From: Microplitis mediator
Lineage: Eukaryota > Arthropoda > Insecta > Hymenoptera > Braconidae
Direction: 5' to 3'
DNA length: 64,000 nucleotides
NCBI RefSeq assembly: GCF_029852145.1
Contig: NC_079971.1
Coordinates: forward strand, 12,753,697-12,817,696
Shown: piece after piece, positions 31,301-41,123 of the stretch
How positions within the stretch are numbered: the stretch's first letter is position 1
Layout: each line of letters starts with the position of its first letter
Position numbers and translations under genes: made by a program
The notes under the pieces: model-generated
The model's database searches: none
What the model was told of the DNA's origin: nothing
The model's input: only the letters and a program-made list of their open reading frames with translations

Positions 31301-33798
31301 ACCGACGGTTCATCGATAATTACGCAAAAATTGCTAAACCCCTTACAATACTAATGATGAAGAATGTTCCATTTTTATTTAAAGAAGAACACATTAAAGC
31401 GTTCGAAACTTTGAGGGACAAATTATGTGAGTCACCTCTTTTACAATACCCTGATTTTACCAGGGAATTCATTATAACAACTGATGCATGTGATTATGGG
31501 ATTGGTGGATGCCTTAGTCAAGGTGAAATAAATAACGATAAACCAATTGCTTACATCTCTAGGGTTCTCAACAGGGCCGAGAGAAACTACTCGACCATTG
31601 AGAAGGAAATGTTAGCAATCGTTTATGCAGTCAATCAATTTAGACATTATATTTATGGAAGGTTCTTCACAATAGTTACCGATCATCGCCCTTTAACTTG
31701 GATAAATTCAGTAACCTCTCCGAATTCGCGTATAGTGAGGTGGAAATTATGTATGGCTGAATATAAATACAAAGTCGTTTACAAACCGGGACGAGTAAAC
31801 TCTAATGCAGACGCATTATCTAGAAATCCGATAATAACAGATATCGACGAAAACTTTGTAGAATCGGTAGAAATTTTTATGGCGCGGCGGAAAAAACGGA
31901 CTAAATTAAAACTTAACGATAGTACAACCTCTGAGGACTCTGAAGTCTCTGATTGGAATCCAAAGAGGAAAACACCTGTCAGACAAACAGGTGATCCTGT
32001 AGCTGGACCAAGTCGGATACTTCGGCGATCCGCACGTATCAGAGCTAAAACAAAAACGCAAATACAGGAACCATCAAATATTAATGAATTATTTAACGAA
32101 ACAGAAATACCGGTTGACAACCGCGTACCAGACAATGAAGGATCTGTAGAAGACATGTCACTGACTGAACCTATTGGAAATCAGAGTTATTGCAAAAATG
32201 GTGACAATAATGATGAAAATATGGACATTGACAGTATAAATAATGACAATGACGGAACAGACATATCAGACATAGAAGTAGAAAGTAGTGAAACAGAAGA
32301 TGAATGGGATTTTCGGGATAACCCGCTAGCAAGGAAAATTGGGGAAAATGTTGTTGAAACGCGTGACAGATTAATCATGGCTAAAGACAATGTCGTAATA
32401 TTTGTAACGTCAAATAGAGAATCTTGTGATGAAGGAAGTGTCGAGTTAATAGATTCAATTCATATTCCCGAAAATTTAGAACATGGTAAAGTCTATCCCG
32501 TAGTATACAAAACAAGCAGAAAATGCTTTATTTGTGTAGTAAAGCTCACCCAATGGTACCCAGCTACCATGGATAACGTTGAACGAGTATTAAACGCTTT
32601 GTATGAATCTGTTAAAACACTAGATATAAAATCATTTAGCATTGCTAAAACAAATCAAATAGACGAACTTAATTGGGGATCTATACAGAATTTACTTATA
32701 AATAAATTTAGTGATACACGAATTAAAATAACTATTTGCTTACAAATAATAAAAATACCTGACCGAAATGACATTGAAAGAATATTAAATGAATATCATG
32801 CAGCCCCTGCTGCTGGGCATAAAGGTATGGGTAAGACATACAGACGTATTAGAACCGACTATTTTTGGAATAACATAAAACAAGACATTGCTAAATTTAT
32901 ACATCGATGCACAAGTTGCCAGTTAAAGAAATTAATTAGAGTCAAAACTAAACAGCCGATGGTACTGACGGAAACACCCGGTTCAGGTTTTGATAAAATT
33001 TCAATGGACATAATGTGGGGGTTAGACAAAGCACCGTCGGGTAATCATTACATTTTGACGATACAAGACGTACTTACTAAATATTCAGTAGCTGTACCTC
33101 TAGAACAGGCTACAGCAGTTGAAGTTGGCAATGCTTTGGTCACCAGGTGGATCTGCTATTTCGGACCACCTGGGGCATTGTTAACTGATCAAGGTTCAAA
33201 CTTCTTATCGAGCTTGATGAAACAAGTTGCTAAGAAGTTTGGAATAAAACAATATCATACCACAGCGTACCACCCACAAAGTAATGGGTCAATTGAAAGA
33301 TCACATCATGTATTTACAGAATATTTAAAACAATACACAGATAAGCATCATGATTGGGATGAGTTGTTGGAGGTAGCCACGTTTGCGTATAATACCAGTC
33401 GGCATGAGGGGACTGGTTTCTCTCCATACCAATTGGTATTTGGAAAACTTGCCAGACTCCCATCAAGCGTGCCAGTCAGTGATGAAACTAATATAAGTTA
33501 CAAAGAATATCTAGAAAAATTATTCAATAAAATACATAGAGCTGAACAAATTGCAGCTGAAAATTTAAATAAATCTAAACAAAAATCTAAAGAGTATTAC
33601 GATCGAAATATAAAGCCTGAACAATTAAAAATGGGTGATCAAGTTTATTTACTTGTAGAACCGCGTAAGGGGAAGGGAGACCCACACTATAGCGGTCCAC
33701 ATAACGTAGTAGAAATATTACCTGATCAAAACGTAAAAATTAATATCGGTAGCCTCATAAAAAGAGTTCATATTAATAAATTGCGAAAAACTCGTTAA
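28315..33798 (+). CDS. Element 2 Pol: protease, hairpin-repeat linker, RT, RNase H, integrase
   Basis: 1827 codons from the first counted codon (a TTG; the frame is open upstream into gag, so translation is probably by -1 frameshift). Aspartic protease MLDTGAE near residue 15. Residues about 263-678 are a tandem-repeat linker of 22-aa units (SFASEGANAF, SMSKDIDG). RT follows, with VFMDDIVVYS near 906; RNase H with TTDACDYGIGG near 1056; then an acidic linker. Integrase has the HHCC region (1496-1540) and the core residues Asp in SMDIMWG (about 1563), Asp in LTDQGSNF (about 1623) and Glu in SIERSHH (about 1659). The C-terminus is basic. All catalytic residues are present. The length exceeds a usual gypsy Pol, mainly because of the repeat linker and acidic spacer. 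Confidence 0.95.
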   Translation: MNSADFKLTITVMLDTGAEVNLIKKGVLINSDKINENYKLSLLGIIPTPVLTLGSININVMGYSTKFHVVDDDFPTHYAGILGSEFFRTHRATVCYDDDTFKFLDVKLPFFIAKTTTLPPNSVTSLMVNVTKGSLPVGVIPPIHLAPGSEAGGTVEMKVDNKTFIRAINHTDRAIQIPVPTPTIVECPWLSDSIEVFQDTNLRAVTRKTPDCVNSKSIRTAGLAMSISDLIIVRTVKENTNESAKILSTNLQSSSTSKSVNERFSFASEGANAFLPSMSKDIDGRFSFASEGANAFLPSMSKDIDGRFSFASEGANAFLPSMSKDIDGRFSFASEGANAFLPSMSKDIDGRFSFASEGANAFLPSMSKDIDGRFSFASEGANAFLPSMSKDIDGRFSFASEDANAFLPSMSKDIDGRFSFASEGANAFLPSMSKDIDGRFSFASEGANAFLPSMSKDIDGRFSFASEGANAFLLSMSKDIDGRFSFASEGANAFLPSMSKDIDGRFSFASEDANAFLPSMSKDIDGRFSFASEGANAFLPSMSKDIDGRFSFASEGANAFLPSMPKDIDGRFSFASENANAQFSSTPEEVDGHFSFAPESANGFPPSMSKDIDGRFLSKNVKLNTPSVSKDTSGCFVSVVGETDLQLPTKSENLGGRFTSVSENTDSHPSPVSENMDNNLKIIQPLAKNLTAERAKRVIDVVHINDSLPVGQCFNLKNLITEYQELFYLDGEELGCSNVLMHRINTVDDIPVFKKQYRFPPIHREEIMRQVKELEEKGIIVPSESGYSAPIWVVPKKADSSGKPRWRMVIDYRGLNEKTINDAYPLPNIGEILDQLGKSGIFSIFDCASGFHQIKIHPDDRHKTGFSTPFQHYEFVRMPFGLKNAPPTYQRAMDRALIGLQGIILFVFMDDIVVYSENVEEHLKKLKLLFERLRKAGLQLQPDKCKLFQTEINYLGHIINKDGVKPDNGKLKAVKEFPIPKNLKKLRQFLGLTGYYRRFIDNYAKIAKPLTILMMKNVPFLFKEEHIKAFETLRDKLCESPLLQYPDFTREFIITTDACDYGIGGCLSQGEINNDKPIAYISRVLNRAERNYSTIEKEMLAIVYAVNQFRHYIYGRFFTIVTDHRPLTWINSVTSPNSRIVRWKLCMAEYKYKVVYKPGRVNSNADALSRNPIITDIDENFVESVEIFMARRKKRTKLKLNDSTTSEDSEVSDWNPKRKTPVRQTGDPVAGPSRILRRSARIRAKTKTQIQEPSNINELFNETEIPVDNRVPDNEGSVEDMSLTEPIGNQSYCKNGDNNDENMDIDSINNDNDGTDISDIEVESSETEDEWDFRDNPLARKIGENVVETRDRLIMAKDNVVIFVTSNRESCDEGSVELIDSIHIPENLEHGKVYPVVYKTSRKCFICVVKLTQWYPATMDNVERVLNALYESVKTLDIKSFSIAKTNQIDELNWGSIQNLLINKFSDTRIKITICLQIIKIPDRNDIERILNEYHAAPAAGHKGMGKTYRRIRTDYFWNNIKQDIAKFIHRCTSCQLKKLIRVKTKQPMVLTETPGSGFDKISMDIMWGLDKAPSGNHYILTIQDVLTKYSVAVPLEQATAVEVGNALVTRWICYFGPPGALLTDQGSNFLSSLMKQVAKKFGIKQYHTTAYHPQSNGSIERSHHVFTEYLKQYTDKHHDWDELLEVATFAYNTSRHEGTGFSPYQLVFGKLARLPSSVPVSDETNISYKEYLEKLFNKIHRAEQIAAENLNKSKQKSKEYYDRNIKPEQLKMGDQVYLLVEPRKGKGDPHYSGPHNVVEILPDQNVKINIGSLIKRVHINKLRKTR
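29101..30348 (+). repeat. 66-bp in-frame minisatellite of paired hairpins within pol
   Basis: Fourteen near-identical 66-bp units (29101-30024), then about five diverged units (30025-30348). Each unit has two perfect 8-bp inverted repeats: CGTTTGCA/TGCAAACG with an 8-nt loop, and TCTATGTC/GACATAGA with an AAAA loop. Their centres are 33 bp apart, so the array is a 33-bp-spaced ladder of hairpins. Variants in the core (GGT to GAT in units 7 and 12, CCG to CTG in 10, TCA to CCA in 14) mostly spare the stems. In diverged units the stem bases change together. The reverse strand is also open throughout. Confidence 0.95.
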
Positions 33799-33805
33799 TT
33801 GTTGC

Positions 33806-33807
33806 AG
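33806..33807 (+). promoter_or_regulatory. Probable splice acceptor for env mRNA
   Basis: TTGTTGCAG ends at 33807, between the pol stop and the env ATG at 33828. With the LTR donor at 25932 it would produce a subgenomic env message. Confidence 0.5.
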
Positions 33808-33827
33808 ATAATAAATTTTGCGGAATA

Positions 33828-35855
33828 ATGAGGAAATTTTGGCCAATTTTCATTGCCTTTGTGGCTCTCCTTCCCTCTGCACATGGGTTACTGGGGTATG
33901 ACTGTGGCGGAGGAAATCTAAATTTAACAACGATATCATTACTGGATGTAGAGGAATGTGATATTCCAGAAACTAAAGTTAAAACAGAAAATATTAAAAT
34001 ACAATTGTTACAAACTATAGATTTTAAGGAAGTAGAGATTATAGAATGTAGAGTCGAGATTGATCGACAAATACATCGCTGTGGAATGCATTCTCATTCC
34101 TCAGTCGTCGCTAATTACCGTAGAAACTACTTACTAGATTTAAGCGAATCATTATGTCGCGATATGTATCATACGGGGTCATTCCCCCTTGCGTACAACG
34201 TTCCAGTCAATGGTCTCCAGCGGAATGCAACCAATCATCGACATGTCATGCTGGGTGGTTCCCTGGGTAATGATGGCACGTGCGAGGGCACATCGTACAG
34301 CGATCCCTTTGGAGATTGGTCCTACGTGGTAGTGGATGCCAACTTATATATCACTGTTAATAAATATATGGGTCGTGTAGACATTAAATCGGGAATGGTT
34401 GCTCTGAGGTCAGGGCATAAATGTAATTTAAAAGATTTGAAATGCATAGATGGAGCAGGATATTCAGCGTTTTGGAGAGACATCCCTGCAGACAGTTGTC
34501 CACTCACCAAGTTTGGAGTTCTATACGAGGGGATGGCCACTCACATCATTGGAAGCGCACCAAATCCAGATGTATATACAGTCACTACAGAAGATATTAC
34601 ATTCGCATTGGCCAGGAAGGTGGTACATGACCTTTGTGGGTTCAGGGTCATCAGCACAGAGCATCCGAAGCTGTTCATCGTCGAAGGAGGAGGGGCACCT
34701 AATGATGGAAAAGTTAAAGTCGACAACATGGACATCTTCACCTACATCAACTCAAAATTTGTATATGTTGAAAGGCACATCCGTTTGCAAATGGAAAATC
34801 TATATCATGACATATTGGTCCATCGCTGTGAGTTGGAGAGAAGAATATTAATGAATAGCCTGGCCCTGTCTTCAATTAACCCAGACCAGTTCAGCTACGC
34901 ATTAATGAAAGTACCCGGGTATTATACAGTCATCGCTGGTGAAGTTGTGCATGTCATCAAGTGCATCGGAGTACCGGTTAAGAAACGTCAAGCAGAGGTA
35001 TGTTATCAAGAATTACCTGTTACTTACAAAAATGAAAGTTACTTCCTGACTCCAAAATCAAGAACCTTAACTAAAAAGGGTACTATTGTGGAATGTAACG
35101 AATTCCTGCCCATTCAATTTGATATTGATGGAAGGTGGTACCAGTTTTTACCAAAGGTATCGACAGCTCCATTACCACAAAGCCTAAAGCCGGAAACAGA
35201 ACCCAGCTGGAGTTATAACGAACCAATGCATCTAGCTCAAAGCGGAGTCTATTCACAAGAAGATTTGGAGAAATTAAGAGATCGCATCATGTTTCCGGTG
35301 GAAAGAGAAGCATTATTGAATTCATTAGCTAGGGGTGTAACGGGAAGATCAACCGGAGACAAACAAATATCGTTGATAGGACTATTGGACGAAAACGCAC
35401 TAAACAGAATTGCGGAGTCAACTGCACAGAAGATATGGGGTGGTTTTGTGGAATTCGGGTCAGTAAGTGCGGGGATAATGGCAATACTAATGATTATTAA
35501 AATTTTCAAATATGTGGCCGATACGATTATCCAGGGTAAAGCGCTGCATGAAACTTATGGTTGCGGAAAAGAGATATTCGGTGCTCTTTGGAACGCACTC
35601 ACTTCATATCTATTACACAGGCACCATCAAAGAAATTCTCAACAACCGAATAAACCTGAAGATCCACCAACAGAAGTCATCGTCAACCAGCCAATCAGCA
35701 CCCCACCAGTACCACCACCAAGACAGTATTATAGTGCAGCCAGTAGAAGTCTATACGACTTGAGAGATAGCGGGTCAATCGGGTCAACATCTGATGTCTT
35801 GAAGGGTGTCGATCCCGTTTTGCTAAGTAAACTTCGTAGAACACACGATCCATAA
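33828..35855 (+). CDS. Element 2 envelope-like glycoprotein
   Basis: 675 codons, intact. Residues 1-20 are a signal peptide ending near SAHG. A Cys-rich ectodomain with several Asn-X-Ser/Thr sites follows. A hydrophobic membrane segment lies at about 540-565. The cytoplasmic tail contains a proline-rich stretch (PPVPPPRQY). Class I features (furin site followed by a fusion peptide) are not evident. The overall style reminds me of chuvirus-like glycoproteins that insect LTR elements have captured; this is inference from memory, not a search result. Homologous to env of element 1. Begins 30 nt after the pol stop. Confidence 0.85.
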   Translation: MRKFWPIFIAFVALLPSAHGLLGYDCGGGNLNLTTISLLDVEECDIPETKVKTENIKIQLLQTIDFKEVEIIECRVEIDRQIHRCGMHSHSSVVANYRRNYLLDLSESLCRDMYHTGSFPLAYNVPVNGLQRNATNHRHVMLGGSLGNDGTCEGTSYSDPFGDWSYVVVDANLYITVNKYMGRVDIKSGMVALRSGHKCNLKDLKCIDGAGYSAFWRDIPADSCPLTKFGVLYEGMATHIIGSAPNPDVYTVTTEDITFALARKVVHDLCGFRVISTEHPKLFIVEGGGAPNDGKVKVDNMDIFTYINSKFVYVERHIRLQMENLYHDILVHRCELERRILMNSLALSSINPDQFSYALMKVPGYYTVIAGEVVHVIKCIGVPVKKRQAEVCYQELPVTYKNESYFLTPKSRTLTKKGTIVECNEFLPIQFDIDGRWYQFLPKVSTAPLPQSLKPETEPSWSYNEPMHLAQSGVYSQEDLEKLRDRIMFPVEREALLNSLARGVTGRSTGDKQISLIGLLDENALNRIAESTAQKIWGGFVEFGSVSAGIMAILMIIKIFKYVADTIIQGKALHETYGCGKEIFGALWNALTSYLLHRHHQRNSQQPNKPEDPPTEVIVNQPISTPPVPPPRQYYSAASRSLYDLRDSGSIGSTSDVLKGVDPVLLSKLRRTHDP

Positions 35856-35871
35856 CCCCGTGTGTTCAACT

Positions 35872-35882
35872 AAGGGGGAGGG
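35872..35882 (+). promoter_or_regulatory. Polypurine tract of element 2
   Basis: AAGGGGGAGGG directly abuts TGTTAC of the 3' LTR, 16 bp after the env stop. Confidence 0.85.
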
Positions 35883-36062
35883 TGTTACGTCCTCGTCACC
35901 CTTCAACACCTTTTTCAAATAAACCCACCAAAATTATTATTATTATTCTGGGAAATGCCCAGCATGAACAACTCATACGGACCATCCCCGTACGATACTT
36001 TCACAAAACTTATATCTCAGAGAAAAACGTAAGTTTAAGTTAATAACTATATATATGTATGG

Positions 36063-36093
<31 letters not shown>

Positions 36094-39000
36094 CATAACT
36101 TTTATTATTATTAAGAAAATGCATAATAACATTCAAACATAAATAACTACGACATACATAAAAATATATATTAAGAAGATAACCAGGTCTATAGGAATTT
36201 CCTACCAATAAATAAATAAGGTTAAAACAAACATTTATATCTGTACATATACTGATGACATATGTACATATGCGTACATATACAATATTATGTATATGTA
36301 CTTATAGAAATATATGTGTAGGTATAAATGCAACAAAAATATATAAAAATTAGTTCCAAAATTAATTATTGATATGAACATACATATAAAATTTAAGAAA
36401 ACAATATGTGCATGTACGACATACACTAAAATTTGCATGTATGACAGAAAACATAGAAATATTTTCTTTTCTCTTCATTATACAATTAAATTTATAAATA
36501 TACTTTTTTTTATAATATAGAGATACCGCATGTATGACATACATACACAAAACATTTAAAATGCAGGATGCATAAACATAATTTAATTAATTATAATACT
36601 TATGATAACAATTCCTAAATACACCATCTTTGTACGAAAGAGAGCATACGAGAAGGCGAAACAAAACATGAGTGGGCGTTAGGAATACCATACGGTAACC
36701 TGAGTACCGGGCGGAGTAAAACAATAAGAGCAAGGCCCAAGAATAATGAAAAGAAACGCCCGCAGCCAGAGTAAGCGACCAACTTACTCTTGCTGCTATC
36801 CTAATACTAAAAAACCAAGAAAAGACAGTTCAGAGGGCTGTAAAACCCTCAAATTTGAAAGTAAATTTACCAAGATAGTAAATTTGATTATTACCTAGTA
36901 TTTATTATATTTTGGGTTGGAAATATTTAAAAATTATCTATAACTTTAAATAATTTATTCATTAATAAATTTATCAGATGACGACAGCATCTCAGATTTG
37001 TTTAAATAAATATGATTGCTTATAAAGCATATCGTATTTATTTAAATAAATAAAGATTCCTGGTAACGCCGGAAGAGCCGGATCATTGATAAAGTTTTTG
37101 ATGATTAAACAATAACTATGGGAGAGCGTTTCTGCGTCTTTTCTCATAGCCCCTACCATGGGGGGGGCCATCTAAGATTACAATGTAGAAAGAAAGTCAC
37201 TGCAGCCGCTAATTTAATCAGTTCGTTTTTACACTTCGTTACTGCCGGGTGCGACCCAGCTTTTGAGTTTTTCTTACAGAGTACAGTTTTCGGGTGTGAT
37301 CCCGCCTTCATTTCAGTTTTTATCTTACTAATATTTCAAGGATTTCAATCTTTATTTTACGAATACTATTTCAAGGAGTTCAATTGTTAATTTTTACGAG
37401 TATTTCGAGGATTTCAAATTTTCATTGGGAGATTTCAAATTACGGATTTCAAGGTCCCACGGATTGTTTCAAGGATATAGCAAATTGCAGTCAAAATTTT
37501 CAATAAGTTCGCTTAACATCAAAATTAAAAATCCTTTCTTTTCCCTTCGTTAAAAGCTAAAAGCATGCAGTGATTTTCTTTTTTTTTTACTACTTGTGTT
37601 GTGAATATATGGGCAATTAAAACAAATAAATTAAAATATTACTCGAGAGAAATCTATAAAAATTTGGTGATTCTAAAACAAGTGTGTGAAATTTAAAGTT
37701 TAGAATTTCTTTTCAGTTTTACCACAATAACAGGTAACGATTTTATTTGGTTTACGAAAGTATGCTCTCTTTCCCTTTTATATAATAACAAAACACAGAA
37801 TTTGTGAAACATTTGTGAAACAATTATTTTTCTTTTTCTTCTAAAACTTTAAATAATTTTTATGAATAAATTTAATAAACAGACTTTGCATGTCAATTTT
37901 TAAAACAGACCTTCCACACGGACAACAACCATTAATTTAATCATTTAGGAATTAACATTAATTTCTAAATAATAAGATCTAATAAAATTTGAGGTTTCGC
38001 TAGTTAAATCATCTTAGTTGAGTTATCCGACGGACAAAATCGGAGGTTATTAGATTGAGAGAAAATATCATTATTGTTATTTGTTTAATTCAGAATCGTC
38101 GTTGGAGAAATATCGTATTAAAACATAAACATTTCCTATAGAAATTTTGTTTTACATTAAGGAGTTTCATAATCATTATTTTATCTCAACGAATCACTAT
38201 TTTGTTTTTTTTGATAATTCAGTTAACTTACAAGAAAATTTCAAATATAAAAATTCTCGTTTTACTGAAGTTGTTCATTAAATTCTATCCAATTTAATGC
38301 AATTAAATTTAATTCAAATTTGTTATAAAACTTTCTTTTTTTTTCTTTTTTTTTTCATTTAAATTTATCCAAAATATATTAAATAAAATTTCTTTTAATA
38401 ATATTATTTTCGAAGTCATTAACATTTTGAGCTTCTCTCAAAGGATTCAATTTAGACAAGAATATATAATTTATTTTAAGTTATTTTCTCTGTTCACAAA
38501 TTTTATTTGAGAGCTTTCAATTCATTGTAATCAGTTGGTAATATTTAAATTATAATTTTCTTTTCCCTATGATTATTGACATGTTTTCTGAAAGTTTAAT
38601 AAAAGAAAAGGTTTCTACCCTTTTATTTGATTAAGAAACATATCAATTAGATTATAATTGGAAACCTATTATATTTGAAATCCTACTCGAGACTCAGAGA
38701 TTTGCTTACTGATTAAAATTTTTATAAAACAAAGTTTGCACTCAAAATCAAGTTTTCTTGTCAGTTCATATTTGTTTTTTTTTGTCTTTCAAGGTAAAAT
38801 CAATCCCACTCAACCCACCTGTACCCGATACTCAAACCTTGTTTTCCACCCATTCCTATTACCAAAGAAAATAGCTATCCCAAAATTCCCAAAAGGATAC
38901 ACGATGATGATGGATAGCAACAAGAGATCGACCTGGGTTGGTCAATGATCATTTCGTTGATTCGCTGAGTACATCCAAAAATTCCTGTAAATCCATTACC

Positions 39001-39751
39001 TCCCTCTTACCTATAAGACACTAAACATAAAGGATCACAATCATTCAAATCAAGTAGAACATTTAACTATTTTCCTTTGTTTCGTATTACGAGTCAGTGA
39101 GTGAATTCTGCGTCACGAAGTCAGGAGCAGACTGATTACTTTATCTTCTTCTTTTAATTACTTCTGAGAGCGTCTTTCGAGACAAAATATCGTTATAAAA
39201 TGTTTTCGAACAGAGTCAATGGCGCCAAAATTACGCCGGCCTAAGGGCTCTGATCTAAAACCCAAATATTGTGAGTGTGACTCCTGTTCGGAATATGACA
39301 AGTTGTGTTCTGGTGAACGTTACCACCAACCACTAATCAGACCTAACTTGTCCTTCGTAAGGAGTGTCACTTCACTCTCAAAAACCTTTAAGGTCAAGAA
39401 ACTTCGATATAAACTGTTCCCGATCACTGAGGTCGAGAGGCCCATACCTCTCGTCTACATCGGCGACCCAGATCCAAGGTTCCACTTTTACGCGGATAAA
39501 TTCCTGACCGGACCTTCCCAGTTGGAGCCGTACAAGGGGGTTCCTGACGACCACGTGGAGCTGATAGTTTTGGAATAACAGCAAGAGGAAAAGGTACCCT
39601 TTTTAAAATCGGTCCCCTTTTTCCACCAACGTAAGTAAAAATAAAATTTTTAAATTATTTTCAAGATCAGGGATTATTCCTGGGAATCTGTAGATTCCTA
39701 AAATATAAAATCTCTTTCCCCCATTGTCCCAATTACCACCGGGACGTAACA
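35883..39751 (+). repeat. 3' LTR of element 2 (3869 bp)
   Basis: Same sequence as 22185-26052 except near 36324 (A for G), 36604 (G for A), 39013 (T for C) and one extra G in the run near 37160. Confidence 0.95.
39219..39578 (+). CDS. 119-aa ORF, 3' LTR copy
   Basis: Encodes the same protein as 25520-25879 with no amino-acid difference. Whether this copy can be expressed depends on the 3' LTR promoter reading out into host DNA. Confidence 0.5.
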   Translation: MAPKLRRPKGSDLKPKYCECDSCSEYDKLCSGERYHQPLIRPNLSFVRSVTSLSKTFKVKKLRYKLFPITEVERPIPLVYIGDPDPRFHFYADKFLTGPSQLEPYKGVPDDHVELIVLE

Positions 39752-39755
39752 GGCT
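39752..39755. repeat. Target-site duplication GGCT, right copy
   Basis: Matches 22181-22184. Confidence 0.85.
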
Positions 39756-40638
39756 ATATAAAAAAAAGTTAGTAGGTTAGGACATGCAATTGATAAGTAA
39801 ATGTAAACACGTAATTTTTAAGTTCTTTTTTACGACGTAAGATGGTTCGAAGTGAACATTCTTGCTTCAGTATTCTGTTGGGAGATGGCGTATTAGACCT
39901 ATATGATTCGATGAATGCCAATATTATAATTCTATACGTGATCGTATGTAAATATAGGGTATATGTATATGCTTGACCTGTCAAAATAATAAAACTCTTG
40001 AGATTTCTCATTAATAATCTAATTAATAATTAGAATTTTTTGGTTAATCAGCTTATCGATACAGAATAATTCTAAATATATCAACATTATTTTTCCGGGT
40101 ATTTTGAAAATCCTATTTTATAATTTTTATAATATTAGATCTAGAAGACAAATTTTTTTTTAATTACAATCACCACTGGTGAAAATAATTTGTTCATAAT
40201 ATTTTAATAAAATATTTTTTAATGTTCTAATAAAATATCTTATAAAAAATTTTTTTAAGGTATTAAAAAAAGTATTTATTTATAAAAATTATTTAGAAAT
40301 AATATAATTAAATATTTTTCGGTAATGTTTTTTTAAACTATCGGTTAAATATTTTCAATTAATATTTTAAAAATAAATTTAGGAAATATTGTATACTAAT
40401 ATTTATTCTCTCATTTTTAACACATTTTCTTTTATAGAAATCATCAAAAAAATATGTTAATTACTTCTAAAATTTTTAAAATATTCATTTTGTGAAATTT
40501 TGAATGGAATCGGTTAAAAAAATCAATTCTATATTCTCATATGGCGTGTTCAGCTGTTTGCTCTGGATTGTTCGGAGCAAAACCGATTAATACCGCTAAA
40601 ATTCGATTGTCAATTTAATAGTTATTGGCGTAACTAGT
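39756..40638. other. AT-rich flank, no gene seen
   Basis: Low-complexity AT-rich sequence with many ATATTTTT/AAAATATT words. Short ORFs only, none convincing. Confidence 0.4.
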
Positions 40639-40777
40639 AGGGTAAGTGATTCATAATGTGTCAGCGCGATGCGTTTAGCACGAGTCGCAGGTGCGCAGGC
40701 ACGAGCGAAGTGAGTGCATACTGTGCACCGGAGACGAGTGCTAAACACATCGCGGGTGACGGATTATGACTTACCCT
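40639..40777. repeat. 139-bp imperfect palindrome
   Basis: AGGGTAAGTGATTCATAATG at the left is mirrored by GGATTATGACTTACCCT at the right; arms are about 45 bp with scattered mismatches. GC-rich compared with its surroundings, including CGCGATGCGTTTAGCAC and its near complement. Confidence 0.7.
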
Positions 40778-40793
40778 ACATGTTGCGCCCATA

Positions 40794-41123
40794 GTTTTAT
40801 TCCACTCATATGCGCTATTCACGTTTTATTAATCGCCTAAAAAGCGAAGTCTCAATAGCTGTTTAGTGACATGGAGAAAAAAAACATTCGGCATCACAAC
40901 CTTGGCTACTCAATGGGTAACAACAGGGAATTGTAATTACCCCATATTCAGTAAGAGCTTGAAAGATAGTTACGTTTATTTTCATTACGTCACAATGGCC
41001 GGGATAGTAGACATCTTCATTGCGTTTTGACAAATAATTTTTCACCAGTCGGTAAACGGCCATTTAGGGTTCGCATTTTAGGCATGATAAAACGTGAATA
41101 GCGCGCATAAGTTGAATAAAAAT
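40794..41123. mobile_element. MITE-like element with about 54-bp inverted ends
   Basis: Left end GTTTTATTCCACTCATATG and onward through CGCTATTCACGTTTTAT and GCCTAAAAAGCGAA. The right end is the reverse complement with a few mismatches (TTCGCATTTTAGGC, AAAACGTGAATAGCGCGC, GTTGAATAAAAA). No coding capacity. It lies 16 bp from the palindrome at 40639-40777 and the two may be one compound unit. Confidence 0.6.

Larger units (their letters stand above)
22185..39751 (+). mobile_element. Complete giant-LTR, env-bearing Ty3/gypsy-class element (element 2), 17.6 kb
   Basis: Two LTRs of 3868 and 3869 bp, PBS, gag, pol, env and polypurine tract in order, with 4-bp duplications. By eye the LTRs differ at three substitutions and one G-run length change, under 0.15%, so the insertion is very young. 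Gag, Pol and Env frames are all open. Unusual for the class: LTR size, a small ORF in each LTR, and a hairpin minisatellite inside pol. Confidence 0.95.

Noticed and set aside
22185..39751. Integrated polydnavirus or exogenous virus genome
   Set aside because: LTRs, PBS, polypurine tract and 4-bp duplication show an LTR retroelement; no polydnavirus gene or excision motif seen.
40863..41063. 66-codon ORF within the MITE
   Set aside because: Lies wholly between the inverted ends with no recognisable domain.
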